NCBI RefSeq assembly: GCF_900105755.1
Contig: NZ_FNTQ01000001.1
Span: 7,378,001-7,442,000 of the forward strand
From: Streptomyces sp. Ag109_O5-10
GTDB lineage: Bacteria > Actinomycetota > Actinomycetes > Streptomycetales > Streptomycetaceae
Direction of reading: 5' to 3'
DNA: 64,000 nt
The notes under the pieces are model-generated. The model was not told the DNA's origin. It did not search any database and worked only from the letters and a program-made list of their open reading frames with translations. Both the position numbers and the translations under genes were made by a program. Below are positions 54,896 through 63,545 of this stretch, piece by piece. Numbering within the stretch: position 1 is the first letter of the stretch; each line of letters begins with the position of its first letter.

Positions 54896-57175
54896 ATGCC
54901 CCGCACCGCCCTCCGCATCTGCCCCCTGTGCGAGGCCACCTGCGGCCTGACCCTCACCATCGAGGGCACCCGCGTCACCGGCGCCCGCGGTGACCGCGAC
55001 GACGTCTTCAGCAACGGGTTCATCTGCCCGAAGGGCGCCTCCTTCGGCGCCGTCGACGCCGACCCCGACCGGCTGCGCACCCCCCTCGTCCGCAGGGACG
55101 GCGAACTGCGCGAGGCCACCTGGACGGAGGCCTTCGACGCGGTCGCCGCCGGGGTCCGGGGCGTCGTCGAGCGGTACGGCCCGGACTCCGTCGGGATCGT
55201 CCTCGGCAACCCCAACGTCCACACCGTGGCCGGCGGCCTCTATCCGCAGGTCCTCGTCGGCGCCCTCGGCACCCGCAGCGTCTTCACCGCGTCCACGGTC
55301 GACCAGATGCCCAAGCACGTCTCCAGCGGCCTGCTCTTCGGCGACGCCAACGCCATACCGGTGCCCGACCTGGACCACACCGACCACCTTCTCCTCATCG
55401 GCGCCAACCCCCTGGAGTCCAACGGGAGTCTGTGCACCGCCCCCGACTTCCCCGGCAAGCTCAAGGCGCTCAGGGCCCGCGGCGGCACCCTCACCGTCAT
55501 CGACCCGCGCCGCACCCGCACCGCCAAGCTCGCCGACCGGCACATCGCCGTCCGGCCCGGCGCCGACGCCCTGTTGCTCGCCGCGATGGCCCAAGTCCTC
55601 TTCGAGGAGGGCCTGGTGGACCTCGGCCACCTCGCCCCGCACCTCGACGGACTCGACGGACTCCGCGCCGAAATCAGCGACTTCACCCCGGACGCCGTCG
55701 CCCGCGCCACGGACGTCGACGCCGCCACGATCCGCGTCCTCGCCCGCGAACTCGCCGCCGCCCCCACCGCCGCCGTATACGGCCGGATCGGCAGCTGCAC
55801 CGTCCCGCACGGCACCCTCGCCAGCTGGCTCGTCGACGTCCTCAACGTCCTCACCAGCAACCTCGACCGGCCCGGCGGCGCGCTCTTCCCGCAGGCCGCC
55901 ACCGACCGGACCCCACGGCCCGCCGGACCCGGCCGGGGCTTCGCGCTCGGCCGCTGGCACTCCCGGGTCAGCCAACACCCGGAGGCCAAGGGCGAATTGC
56001 CGCTCTCCGCGCTCGCCGAGGAGATCGACACCGCGACGGCCGAGGGCGAGCCGATCCGGGCGCTGATCGCCATCGCCACCAACCCGGTGCTCTCCGCCCC
56101 GGACGGCGACCGCCTCGACAAGGCCCTGGACTCCCTCGACTTCATGGTCAGCGTCGACCCCTACCTCAACGAGACCGCTCGCCACGCCGACGTCGTCCTG
56201 CCCCCGCCGCCGCCTTCCCAGAGCCCGCACCACGACTTCGCCTTCAACACCCTCGCCGTGCGCAACCAGGTCCGCTACTCCCGCCCCGCCGTCCCGCTGG
56301 AGCCCGGCCGGATGGCCGAGACCGAGATCCTGGCCCGCCTGATCCTCGCGGCCGGCGGCATGCACGGCACCGAACCCCACGCCGTGGACGACATGGTCAT
56401 CGGCCAGACCCTGGGGAAGGCGGTCAGGGAGCCCCACTCGCCCGTGCACGGCCGTGACCCGCAGGAACTCGCCGCGCTGCTCACCGGGGACACCGGGCCC
56501 GAACGCCGGCTCGACCTGATGCTGCGCCTCGGCCCCTACGGCGACGGCTTCGGCGTCCGCCCCGACGGCCTCACCCTGGAGCAGCTGCTCGCCCACCCGC
56601 ACGGCATCGACCTCGGCCCTCTCACGTCCCGCCTCCCGCAGCCGCTCAAGACCCGCAGCGGCAAGGTCGAACTGCTGCCCCGGCCGATCGCTGACGACCT
56701 GCCCCGGCTGCGCGCGGCCCTGGACACCAGCCCCGCGGCGCTCGTCCTCGTCGGCCGCCGGCACCTGCGCTCCAACAACAGCTGGATGCACAACGTGCCC
56801 GCCCTGACCGGTGGCACCAACCGCTGCACCCTGCACATCCACCCCGAGGACGCCGCACGGCTCGGCGTGCGCGACGGCGCCGACGTCCGCGTCAAGGGCG
56901 CGGGCGGCGAGGTGATCACCCCCGCCGAGGTCACCGACGGCATCCGCCCCGGAGTCGTCAGCCTCCCGCACGGCTGGGGTCACGACCGTCCCGGCACCCG
57001 CCTCAGCCACGCCGCCACCGCACCCGGCGTCAACGTCAACCAGCTCCTCGACGGCAGCCTGCTCGACCCGCTGTCCGGCAACGCCGTCCTCAACGGCTTC
57101 CCCGTCGAGGTGACCGCCGAGCTGACCGCCGAAGTGAGCGCCGAAGTGTCCGCCGAGGTGACCGCAACCCCGTGA
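54896..57175 (+). CDS. molybdopterin (bis-MGD) oxidoreductase, formate dehydrogenase/nitrate reductase-like
   Basis: A 759-residue DMSO-reductase-family protein. The [4Fe-4S] ligands are Cys9, Cys12, Cys16 and Cys44 (CPLCEATC ... CPKG). Pterin-binding regions are LLIGANPLESNG, LTVIDPRRTRTAKLADRHIAV, and the C-terminal MopB domain with RRHLRSNNSWMHNVP and VSLPHGWGHD. No Tat signal is present, so it is cytoplasmic. The extreme C-terminus has an imperfect five-residue repeat (EVTAE/LTAE/VSAE). Substrate unknown; the family transfers electrons to or from small oxyanions, formate or oxides. No electron-transfer subunit is adjacent. GGGAGG precedes the ATG and a TetR operator lies upstream. Confidence 0.87.
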   Translation: MPRTALRICPLCEATCGLTLTIEGTRVTGARGDRDDVFSNGFICPKGASFGAVDADPDRLRTPLVRRDGELREATWTEAFDAVAAGVRGVVERYGPDSVGIVLGNPNVHTVAGGLYPQVLVGALGTRSVFTASTVDQMPKHVSSGLLFGDANAIPVPDLDHTDHLLLIGANPLESNGSLCTAPDFPGKLKALRARGGTLTVIDPRRTRTAKLADRHIAVRPGADALLLAAMAQVLFEEGLVDLGHLAPHLDGLDGLRAEISDFTPDAVARATDVDAATIRVLARELAAAPTAAVYGRIGSCTVPHGTLASWLVDVLNVLTSNLDRPGGALFPQAATDRTPRPAGPGRGFALGRWHSRVSQHPEAKGELPLSALAEEIDTATAEGEPIRALIAIATNPVLSAPDGDRLDKALDSLDFMVSVDPYLNETARHADVVLPPPPPSQSPHHDFAFNTLAVRNQVRYSRPAVPLEPGRMAETEILARLILAAGGMHGTEPHAVDDMVIGQTLGKAVREPHSPVHGRDPQELAALLTGDTGPERRLDLMLRLGPYGDGFGVRPDGLTLEQLLAHPHGIDLGPLTSRLPQPLKTRSGKVELLPRPIADDLPRLRAALDTSPAALVLVGRRHLRSNNSWMHNVPALTGGTNRCTLHIHPEDAARLGVRDGADVRVKGAGGEVITPAEVTDGIRPGVVSLPHGWGHDRPGTRLSHAATAPGVNVNQLLDGSLLDPLSGNAVLNGFPVEVTAELTAEVSAEVSAEVTATP
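57119..57172 (+). repeat. short tandem coding repeat at the oxidoreductase C-terminus
   Basis: About four to five imperfect 12-15-base units of the form GAGGTGACCGCC/GAAGTGAGCGCC encode repeated V(T/S)AE. It looks like a slippage-expanded tail that does not belong to the catalytic fold. Confidence 0.6.
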
Positions 57176-57233
57176 CCTGGACTTTCGCGCTTATTGCTCG
57201 CGCGTCAACGTCTTGTTAACGACGTCTGACGCG

Positions 57234-57289
57234 ACCTAACGTCGTCCGCACCGCCGGCCCTGGTGGGAGTTCAAGGGCGAACGTTAGGT
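57234..57289. promoter_or_regulatory. widely spaced inverted repeat upstream of the citrate transporter
   Basis: ACCTAACGT (57234-57242) and ACGTTAGGT (57281-57289) are perfect 9-base complements 38 bases apart, ending 9 bases before the start codon. Related AACGTC and GTTAACGACGT sequences lie just upstream. It may be a two-site operator or an mRNA stem occluding the ribosome site. Confidence 0.5.
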
Positions 57290-57298
57290 GATCCACCC

Positions 57299-58687
57299 AT
57301 GCTGACCATCCTCGGCTTCGCCATGATCGCGACCTTCCTGATCCTGATCATGCTGAAGAAGATGTCGCCGATCGCGGCGCTCGTGCTGATCCCCGCGCTG
57401 TTCTGCGTGGCCGTCGGCAAGGGCGCCCACCTCGGCGACTACGTCATCGACGGGGTCACCAGCCTCGCGCCCACCGCGGCGATGCTCATGTTCGCCATCG
57501 TCTACTTCGGCGTGATGATCGACGTCGGCCTCTTCGACCCGGTCGTCAGGGGAATCCTGAGGTTCTGCAAGGCCGACCCACTGCGGATCGTCGTCGGCAC
57601 CGCCGTACTCGCCGCCATCGTCTCGCTCGACGGCGACGGCTCCACCACCTTCATGATCACCGTCTCGGCGATGTACCCGCTGTACAAGCGCCTGAAGATG
57701 AGCATGGTCGTGATGACCGGCGTCGCGGCGATGGCCAACGGCGTGATGAACACCCTGCCCTGGGGCGGCCCCACCGCTCGCGCCGCCACCGCCCTCAAGC
57801 TGGACGCGAGCGACATCTTCGTGCCGATGATCCCGGCGCTGGCCACGGGCCTGCTGTTCGTCTTCGCCCTCGCCTACGTCCTCGGCCGCCGCGAGCGCAA
57901 ACGGCTCGGCGTGCTGACGCTGGACGAGGTGCTGGTGGAGGAGCCGGAGACGGTCCTCGTGGGCGCGGGCAAGGCTCCTGCCGGTAGCGGCGGTCAGGGC
58001 CCGGGCACGGGCGCCGACCTCGCCGACGGGCCCGAGGACGACGGCTTCCAGGGCCTCGACCCGCACCGCGAGACCCTGCGGCCCGGGCGGTACTGGTTCA
58101 ACGCGCTGCTCACGGTCGCCCTGCTCACCGCCATGATCATGGAGTGGCTGCCGATCCCGGTGCTGTTCCTGCTCGGCGCGGCCCTGGCCCTGACCGTCAA
58201 CTACCCCCAGATGCCCGCCCAGAGGGCCCGGATCGCCGCGCACGCCGAGAACGTCCTCAACGTCTCCGGCATGGTCTTCGCCGCCGCCGTCTTCACCGGC
58301 GTCCTCCAGGGCACCGGCATGGTCGACCACATGGCCGCCTGGCTCGTCGGCAACATCCCCGACGGCATGGGCCCGCACATGGCCCTCGTCACCGGCGCGC
58401 TGAGCATCCCGCTCACGTACTTCATGTCGAACGACGGCTTCTACTTCGGCATCCTCCCGGTGCTCGCCGAGGCCGGCCAGGCGCACGGCGTCTCCGCGGT
58501 GGAGATCGCCCGCGCCTCGATCGTCGGCCAGCCGCTGCACATGTCCAGCCCGCTGGTGCCCGCCGTCTACGTCCTGGTCGGCATGGCCAAGGTCGAGTTC
58601 GGCGACCACACGCGGTTCGTCGTGAAGTGGGCCGCGCTGACGTCGGTGGTGGTGCTGGGGGCGGGGATCCTGTTCGGGACCATGTGA
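57299..58687 (+). CDS. CitMHS-family Mg2+/Ca2+-citrate:H+ symporter
   Basis: A 462-residue membrane protein of the CitMHS family (about 12 helices): MLTILGFAMIATFLILIMLKKMSPIAALVLIP opening (e.g. LKKMSPIAALVLIP), SLDGDGSTTFMITVSAMYPLY, MANGVMNTLPWGGPTARAA, and the C-terminal LTYFMSNDGFYFGILPVL with VGQPLHMSSPLVPA. It imports citrate complexed with a divalent metal. A hydrophilic central loop of about 70 residues is normal for the family. Only AGGTG serves as a ribosome site. No CitAB two-component genes are next to it. Confidence 0.92.
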   Translation: MLTILGFAMIATFLILIMLKKMSPIAALVLIPALFCVAVGKGAHLGDYVIDGVTSLAPTAAMLMFAIVYFGVMIDVGLFDPVVRGILRFCKADPLRIVVGTAVLAAIVSLDGDGSTTFMITVSAMYPLYKRLKMSMVVMTGVAAMANGVMNTLPWGGPTARAATALKLDASDIFVPMIPALATGLLFVFALAYVLGRRERKRLGVLTLDEVLVEEPETVLVGAGKAPAGSGGQGPGTGADLADGPEDDGFQGLDPHRETLRPGRYWFNALLTVALLTAMIMEWLPIPVLFLLGAALALTVNYPQMPAQRARIAAHAENVLNVSGMVFAAAVFTGVLQGTGMVDHMAAWLVGNIPDGMGPHMALVTGALSIPLTYFMSNDGFYFGILPVLAEAGQAHGVSAVEIARASIVGQPLHMSSPLVPAVYVLVGMAKVEFGDHTRFVVKWAALTSVVVLGAGILFGTM

Positions 58688-58701
58688 CAGGGCACTCGCC
58701 G

Positions 58702-58755
58702 GGTGCAGTGGCATGTCACACGGCACTGCACCACCGGGGGGAGTATGTGACATAC
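58702..58755 (+). promoter_or_regulatory. two palindromes ahead of the MFS gene
   Basis: GGTGCAGTG/CACTGCACC (58702-58710 and 58724-58732, perfect 9-bp arms) is followed by the perfect 13-base palindrome GTATGT-G-ACATAC (58743-58755), which ends 5 bases before the GGAGGT ribosome site. The first may terminate the citrate-transporter transcript. The second is positioned as an operator or a hairpin masking the start. Confidence 0.65.
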
Positions 58756-58772
58756 CACTGGGAGGTCTCACC

Positions 58773-60017
58773 ATGGCGCCCGGCAGCAACCGCCGCTGGC
58801 TGCTCCGTCTCGTCGTCGCCTTCGGCTTCGCGCAGGCCGCCGTCTCGATGGCCCGCCCCGCCGTCTCCTACCGGGCGCTTGCCCTCGGCGCCGACGAACG
58901 GGCCGTCGGCGTCCTCGCGGGTGTGTACGCCCTGCTCCCGCTCTTCGCCGCCGTACCGCTGGGGCGCCGCACCGACCACGGCCGTTGCGCACCCCTGCTG
59001 CCCGTCGGCGTCGTACTGATATCGGGCGGCTGCGCGCTCAGCGGAGTGGCCGGCTCCCTCTGGGCGATGGCCCTGTGGAGCGGGGTGATGGGCCTCGGCC
59101 ACCTCTGCTTCGTGATCGGCGCGCAGTCGCTGGTGGCCCGTCAGTCGGCGGCGCACGAACAGGACCGGAACTTCGGCCACTTCACCATCGGCGCGTCGCT
59201 GGGCCAGCTGGTCGGGCCGATCGCCGCGGGCGCGGTCATCGGCGGCCCGGACATGGCGGGCACGAGCGCGCTCGCGCTGCTGGTGGCGGGTGCGGGGGCG
59301 GCGGCCGCGTTCACGTCGTTGTGGCGCATCGAGGACCGTACGGCGGTCACGTCCCGGGCGGCGGAGGGGAACCGGGTGCCGGTGGGCCGCATCCTGGGCG
59401 CCCGGGGGGTGCCCGCAGGCATGCTGATCAGCCTCTCGGTGCTGTCCGCGACCGACATCCTGACCGCCTACCTTCCCGTGGTCGGCGAGCACCGGGACGT
59501 CTCCCCGGCCGTCATCGGTGTGCTGCTCAGCGTGCGGGCGGGGGCGACGATCGCCTGCCGCCTCGTTCTCACGCCCCTGCTGCGGCTGCTCGGACGGCCG
59601 GTGCTGCTGACGGTGACCTGCTTCCTGGCGGCGGTGCTGTGCGCGGGGATCGCGGTGCCGGTGCCGGTGTGGGCGCTGGCCCTGATGCTCGCCGTGCTCG
59701 GTTTCTGCCTGGGGGTCGGGCAGCCGCTGTCGATGACGACGGTCGTCCAGGCCGCGCCCGGGGGCGCCCGCTCCACGGCGCTCGCCCTGCGGCTGACCGG
59801 CAACCGGCTGGGCCAGGTGGCCGCGCCCGCCGGGGCGGGGCTGCTGGCGGGAGTCGCCGGGGTGGCCGCGCCGTTCGTGATGCTGGGCGTGTTGTTGCTG
59901 GTGTCGGCGGGGGTGGCGGTGCGTTCGCCGGGTGCGGCGGGCGGGGCCGAGGGGGCCGGTCGGGTGCCGTCGGCGCGGCGAAAGGGTTCGGCATTGCGCC
60001 GCACGAGCGATATCTGA
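58773..60017 (+). CDS. MFS transporter (12-helix)
   Basis: A 414-residue MFS protein. Motif A is VPLGRRTDHGRCAPLLPVG between helices 2 and 3 (about residues 61-79), and the second half repeats it weakly. Helices are evident throughout, e.g. LMLAVLGFCLGVGQPLSMTTVV and GNRLGQVAAPAGAGLLAGV. It belongs to the drug/metabolite MFS group, with substrate unknown. GGAGGT lies 6 bases before the ATG, and a GTATGTGACATAC palindrome 17 bases before it suggests tight control. Confidence 0.87.
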   Translation: MAPGSNRRWLLRLVVAFGFAQAAVSMARPAVSYRALALGADERAVGVLAGVYALLPLFAAVPLGRRTDHGRCAPLLPVGVVLISGGCALSGVAGSLWAMALWSGVMGLGHLCFVIGAQSLVARQSAAHEQDRNFGHFTIGASLGQLVGPIAAGAVIGGPDMAGTSALALLVAGAGAAAAFTSLWRIEDRTAVTSRAAEGNRVPVGRILGARGVPAGMLISLSVLSATDILTAYLPVVGEHRDVSPAVIGVLLSVRAGATIACRLVLTPLLRLLGRPVLLTVTCFLAAVLCAGIAVPVPVWALALMLAVLGFCLGVGQPLSMTTVVQAAPGGARSTALALRLTGNRLGQVAAPAGAGLLAGVAGVAAPFVMLGVLLLVSAGVAVRSPGAAGGAEGAGRVPSARRKGSALRRTSDI

Positions 60018-60118
60018 CGGCGCGTCGGACGTGGATGCCGCGTGTCGTGGAGTGCATGAGTGACAGTCCAGACGAAAGGCCGATTTGTATGAAAATCATC
60101 TAACTCGGAGGAGCTTGC

Positions 60119-60871
60119 ATGCCAACGCTCACACTTCCACGCACCGTCGGCTCCCGCGCGGGCGCCACCGTCCTCCTCTCCGCCCTCGCCGCGGCGGGTG
60201 CGTCGTGGGTGGCGGCGCCGAACGCGGTGGCCCAGGGGGAGAACGGCGACATCAGGCTCCACCGTGTGGGCGTGCCCTTCGGCGTCTCGAAGGACGACCC
60301 GGTGGTCTGCAAGTTCTACCTGGACGCCGTCAACTTCGACATCCTCGCCCAGATCGGCTACACCATCACGCCGCAGCCGCCCCTGCCCACCGCCGCCACC
60401 GTCGCCGGCTCCATCCAGCTCGCCGGGGGTGCCGGTCACACCGACCCGCTGGGGCTGGCGGACGGGCAGTACAGGCTCGCGTGGATCGTGGACGGTGCCC
60501 GGAAGGAGAAGGTCTTCCGGGTCAACTGCCACGACGGCAGGCAGGACGGTCCGCAGGACCAGAACGGGCAGAACGGCCCGGGTCCCAACGGCCCCAACGA
60601 CCAGGGCGGTGGGAACGGTCCCAACGACCAGGGCGGCCAGGACGGTCCGAACGGGCAGATCCAGGACAACCAGCGAAACGACTCGTCCTGGGGGCAGGGC
60701 GGCGGTGACCACAACGGCCCGCAGGGCGGTGTGCACGCGGGCGGCGGCGGCATCGCCGACACGGCGGCCGCGTTCTCGCCCGTGGCCGCGGCCACGGCCG
60801 TCACCCTGGTCGCGGCCAGCGGTGTGGTGTACGTCCGGCTGATCCGCCGCCGGCCCCATGGCGCCGCGTAG
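60119..60871 (+). CDS. secreted Gly/Asn-rich wall protein, likely substrate of the adjacent class F sortase
   Basis: A 250-residue exported protein. The signal peptide ends near NAVA-QG (residue 39). A Cys-containing domain (about 40-135) is followed by a Gly/Pro/Asn/Gln-rich, collagen-like spacer (NGPGPNGPNDQGG units). A C-terminal hydrophobic helix (AAATAVTLVAASGVVYV) and RLIRRRP tail complete a sortase-type anchor. No LPXTG/LAXTG is present; instead VHAGGGGIAD stands directly before the helix. GGAGGAG precedes the ATG. The sortase gene overlaps its end by 14 bases. Function is likely structural or adhesive; that is inference. Confidence 0.75.
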   Translation: MPTLTLPRTVGSRAGATVLLSALAAAGASWVAAPNAVAQGENGDIRLHRVGVPFGVSKDDPVVCKFYLDAVNFDILAQIGYTITPQPPLPTAATVAGSIQLAGGAGHTDPLGLADGQYRLAWIVDGARKEKVFRVNCHDGRQDGPQDQNGQNGPGPNGPNDQGGGNGPNDQGGQDGPNGQIQDNQRNDSSWGQGGGDHNGPQGGVHAGGGGIADTAAAFSPVAAATAVTLVAASGVVYVRLIRRRPHGAA

Positions 60872-61508
60872 GCGCAGACGCAGGCCCTGGTACCGGACCC
60901 GCGCCTACCGCCTCGCCAGGACGGCCCTGCTGGCGGTCCTCCTGGTGACAGTGGTCCGGTGGTGGGGGCACGACGGGTCGGCCGCGCCGGACGGGTCGGA
61001 CGCCCTTGCGGCGGCCGGCCCAGGTGCGGCGGGCCCCCCGCCCCGCCCGCTGCCCCGGTCCCGGCCGACGTCGATGCGCATCCCGTTCCTGGGTGTCGAC
61101 GCGCCGGTCATCGGGGTCCGGCTCGACCGGGGCCGGCAGCTGGAGACGCCGCCGGTCGACGACCCGAAGCTGATCGGCTGGTTCCAGGGCGGCGCCACGC
61201 CGGGCGAGTCGGGCCTCGCGATCGCCGTCGGCCACCGCGACACCAGGACGGGACCGGCCGTCTTCGCGGCGCTCGCCCAGATCAAGCCCGGCAAGCGGAT
61301 CGAGGCCGGGCGCGCGGACGGCCGTACCGCCGTGTACACCGTGGACCGGGTGAAGGTCTACGACAAGGCCGGCTTCCCCGACAAGGAGGTGTACGGCCCG
61401 ACCCGGCGCCCCGAACTCCGCGTGATCACCTGCGGTGGCCTCTTCAGCCGGCGGACCGGCTACACCAGCAACGTGGTGGTCTTCGCCCACCTGACCGCGA
61501 CGAAGTGA
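60858..61508 (+). CDS. class F sortase
   Basis: A 216-residue membrane-anchored transpeptidase: a strongly basic start (RRRRRRP), one membrane helix (about residues 20-34), a Pro-rich stalk, then the sortase beta-barrel. Catalytic His126 is in GHRDT, Cys192 in ITCGG, and an Arg follows at RRTGY (198-199). GHRDT and TCGGLF are typical of actinobacterial class F sortases. It cleaves a C-terminal sorting signal and joins the protein to the cell wall. The 14-base overlap with the Gly/Asn-rich protein marks that as its partner. Confidence 0.9.
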   Translation: MAPRRRRRRPWYRTRAYRLARTALLAVLLVTVVRWWGHDGSAAPDGSDALAAAGPGAAGPPPRPLPRSRPTSMRIPFLGVDAPVIGVRLDRGRQLETPPVDDPKLIGWFQGGATPGESGLAIAVGHRDTRTGPAVFAALAQIKPGKRIEAGRADGRTAVYTVDRVKVYDKAGFPDKEVYGPTRRPELRVITCGGLFSRRTGYTSNVVVFAHLTATK

Positions 61509-61595
61509 CCGGCGGGGCGCCGCGGTTCGACCTGGACGGGTGAACTCCGGCCGCAAGCGCGGACCTGGGAGGGGTGATCCCTCTAGGAAGGGGGC

Positions 61596-62048
61596 ATGCG
61601 CACTCAACACCTCCGGAACCGGTCGGCTCTCGCGGTGGCCGGGATCCTGCTCGCCGGCGCTCCGGCCGCGTACACCGCCCTGGCCGCCGGCCACCCCTCC
61701 GCCGTACCGGAGCGTGGCAAGCCGTACATCGAGACCCGGCTGCTCTTCGGCACCGCCCGCCCGGACGGCGGACCCGCCGTCACCGACCGGCAGTTCACGG
61801 CCTTCGTCGACAGGGAGGTCACCCCGGACTTCCCGGACGGCCTCACCGTGCAGAGCGGGCGCGGGCAGTGGCGGGACGCGCACGGGACGATCGAGAAGGA
61901 GCGGTCGTACGTGCTGGTCCTGCTGTATCCGGAGGCGGCGGGGAGGAACAGCGACCGGAAGATCGAGGAGATCCGGCGGGCCTACGAGAAGACCTTCGCG
62001 CAGGAGAGCGTGGGCAGGGTGGACGAACACGCCCGGGCCGACTTCTGA
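61596..62048 (+). CDS. secreted DUF3574 protein
   Basis: A 150-residue protein with a signal sequence (ALAVAGILLAGAPAAYTALAAG). The DUF3574 domain follows: IETRLLFGTARPDGGPAVT, FTAFVDREVTPDFPDGLTV, QWRDAHGTIEKERSYVLVLLYP, and KIEEIRRAYEKTFAQESV. The function of this small extracytoplasmic domain is unknown. GGAAGGGGG precedes the ATG. Monocistronic, between the sortase and the aldehyde dehydrogenase. Confidence 0.83.
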   Translation: MRTQHLRNRSALAVAGILLAGAPAAYTALAAGHPSAVPERGKPYIETRLLFGTARPDGGPAVTDRQFTAFVDREVTPDFPDGLTVQSGRGQWRDAHGTIEKERSYVLVLLYPEAAGRNSDRKIEEIRRAYEKTFAQESVGRVDEHARADF

Positions 62049-62087
62049 TGGTCCCGAAGCGGGTCCCGGGCACGTCTGGCGCGCTAA

Positions 62088-62105
62088 AACTATCGCCGCT
62101 AGTTT
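62088..62105. promoter_or_regulatory. operator-like palindrome upstream of the aldehyde dehydrogenase
   Basis: AACTATCGCCGCTAGTTT is an imperfect palindrome (outer AAACTA/TAGTTT arms) 38 bases before the start codon. It matches 16 of 18 bases of the palindrome at 2063-2080 in front of the gcdH-like gene, so one regulator probably controls both. Confidence 0.65.
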
Positions 62106-62143
62106 GTGACTCGGACGACGCAGCCCCGCCGGGAGGAAACAGC

Positions 62144-63532
62144 ATGAAGGCACACGACGGCCTGTACATCGACGGCGCCTGGCGCGCCGCCGAGAGCCGG
62201 GAGGCGATCGAGGTCGTGAACCCGGTCGACGAGCAGGTCGTCGGCCGGGTCCCGGCGGGCGGCGCGCTGGACGTCGACACCGCCGTACGCGCCGCGCGTG
62301 CCGCCCTCCCGGTCTGGGCCGCGACCCCGCCCGCCGAGCGGGCCGCCCGGCTCGGCGCGCTGCGCGACGCACTCGCGGCCCGGAAGGACGAGATCGCCGA
62401 GACGGTCACCGCCGAGCTGGGCGCACCGCTCACGTTCTCCCGGACGGTGCACGCGGGCGTGCCGATCGCGGTCGCCGGCTCGTACGCCGAACTGGCGGCC
62501 ACCCACCCCTTCGAGGAGAAGGTCGGCAACTCCGTCGTCTACCAGGAGCCGGTGGGCGTGGTCGGCGCGATCACGCCCTGGAACTACCCGCTGCACCAGA
62601 TCGTCGCCAAGGTCGCCCCGGCGCTCGCCGCGGGCTGTTCCGTCGTGCTGAAGCCCGCCGAGAACACCCCGCTCACCGCCCAGCTGTTCGCGGAGGCGGT
62701 GCACGAAGCGGGCTTCCCGGCAGGCGTCTTCAACCTGGTCACCGGCCTCGGCCCGGTCGCCGGGCAGGCCCTCGCCGAGCACCCGGGCGTCGACCTGGTC
62801 TCCTTCACGGGCTCCACGGCGGTCGGCAGGCGGATCGGGGCGGTGGCCGGGGGCGCCGTGAAGAAGGTCGCTCTCGAACTGGGCGGCAAGTCCGCGAACG
62901 TCATCCTCCCGAGCGCCGACCTCGCCAGGGCCGTCAACGTCGGCGTGGCCAACGTGATGTCCAACTCCGGGCAGACGTGCAGCGCCTGGACCCGGATGCT
63001 GCTGCACACCGACCGGTACGAGGAGGCGGTGGAGCTGGCGGCCGCGGCGGCCGCCAAGTACGGCGACCGGATCGGACCGGTCGTCAGCGCCAGGCAGCAG
63101 GCCCGGGTGCGGGGTTACATCGAGAAGGGCGTCGCGGAGGGCGCCCGGCTGGTCGCCGGCGGTCCCGAATCCCCGCACGAACGGGGCTACTTCGTCAGCC
63201 CGACCGTCTTCGCCGACGTCACCCCCGAGATGACGATCGCGAAGGAGGAGATCTTCGGCCCGGTCCTGTCGATCCTGCGCTACACCGACGAGGACGACGC
63301 CCTGCGCATCGCCAACGGCACGGTCTACGGGCTCGCGGGCGCGGTGTGGGCCGGGGACGAGGCGGAGGCGGTGGCCTTCGCCCGGCGCATGGACACCGGT
63401 CAGGTCGACATCAACGGGGGACGCTTCAACCCCCTTGCCCCGTTCGGCGGTTACAAGCAGTCGGGCGTCGGCCGGGAGCTGGGCGCGCACGGTCTCGCCG
63501 AGTACCTCCAGACCAAGTCCCTGCAGTTCTGA
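62144..63532 (+). CDS. NAD(P)-dependent aldehyde dehydrogenase
   Basis: A 462-residue ALDH superfamily enzyme: TPWNYPLHQIVAKVAPALAAG, cofactor loop FTGSTAVGRRI, catalytic Glu in ALELGGKSANV, nucleophile Cys in SGQTCSAWTRM, and EEIFGPVLSI. It oxidises an aldehyde to the acid. It is followed 13 bases later by a zinc alcohol dehydrogenase, so an alcohol-to-acid pathway is likely. GGGAGG precedes the ATG. The operator at 62088-62105 suggests control shared with the acyl-CoA dehydrogenase at 2.1 kb, so that alcohol, aldehyde and acyl-CoA steps may serve one catabolic route. Confidence 0.92.
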   Translation: MKAHDGLYIDGAWRAAESREAIEVVNPVDEQVVGRVPAGGALDVDTAVRAARAALPVWAATPPAERAARLGALRDALAARKDEIAETVTAELGAPLTFSRTVHAGVPIAVAGSYAELAATHPFEEKVGNSVVYQEPVGVVGAITPWNYPLHQIVAKVAPALAAGCSVVLKPAENTPLTAQLFAEAVHEAGFPAGVFNLVTGLGPVAGQALAEHPGVDLVSFTGSTAVGRRIGAVAGGAVKKVALELGGKSANVILPSADLARAVNVGVANVMSNSGQTCSAWTRMLLHTDRYEEAVELAAAAAAKYGDRIGPVVSARQQARVRGYIEKGVAEGARLVAGGPESPHERGYFVSPTVFADVTPEMTIAKEEIFGPVLSILRYTDEDDALRIANGTVYGLAGAVWAGDEAEAVAFARRMDTGQVDINGGRFNPLAPFGGYKQSGVGRELGAHGLAEYLQTKSLQF

Positions 63533-63545
63533 GGAGGCCGCTGCG

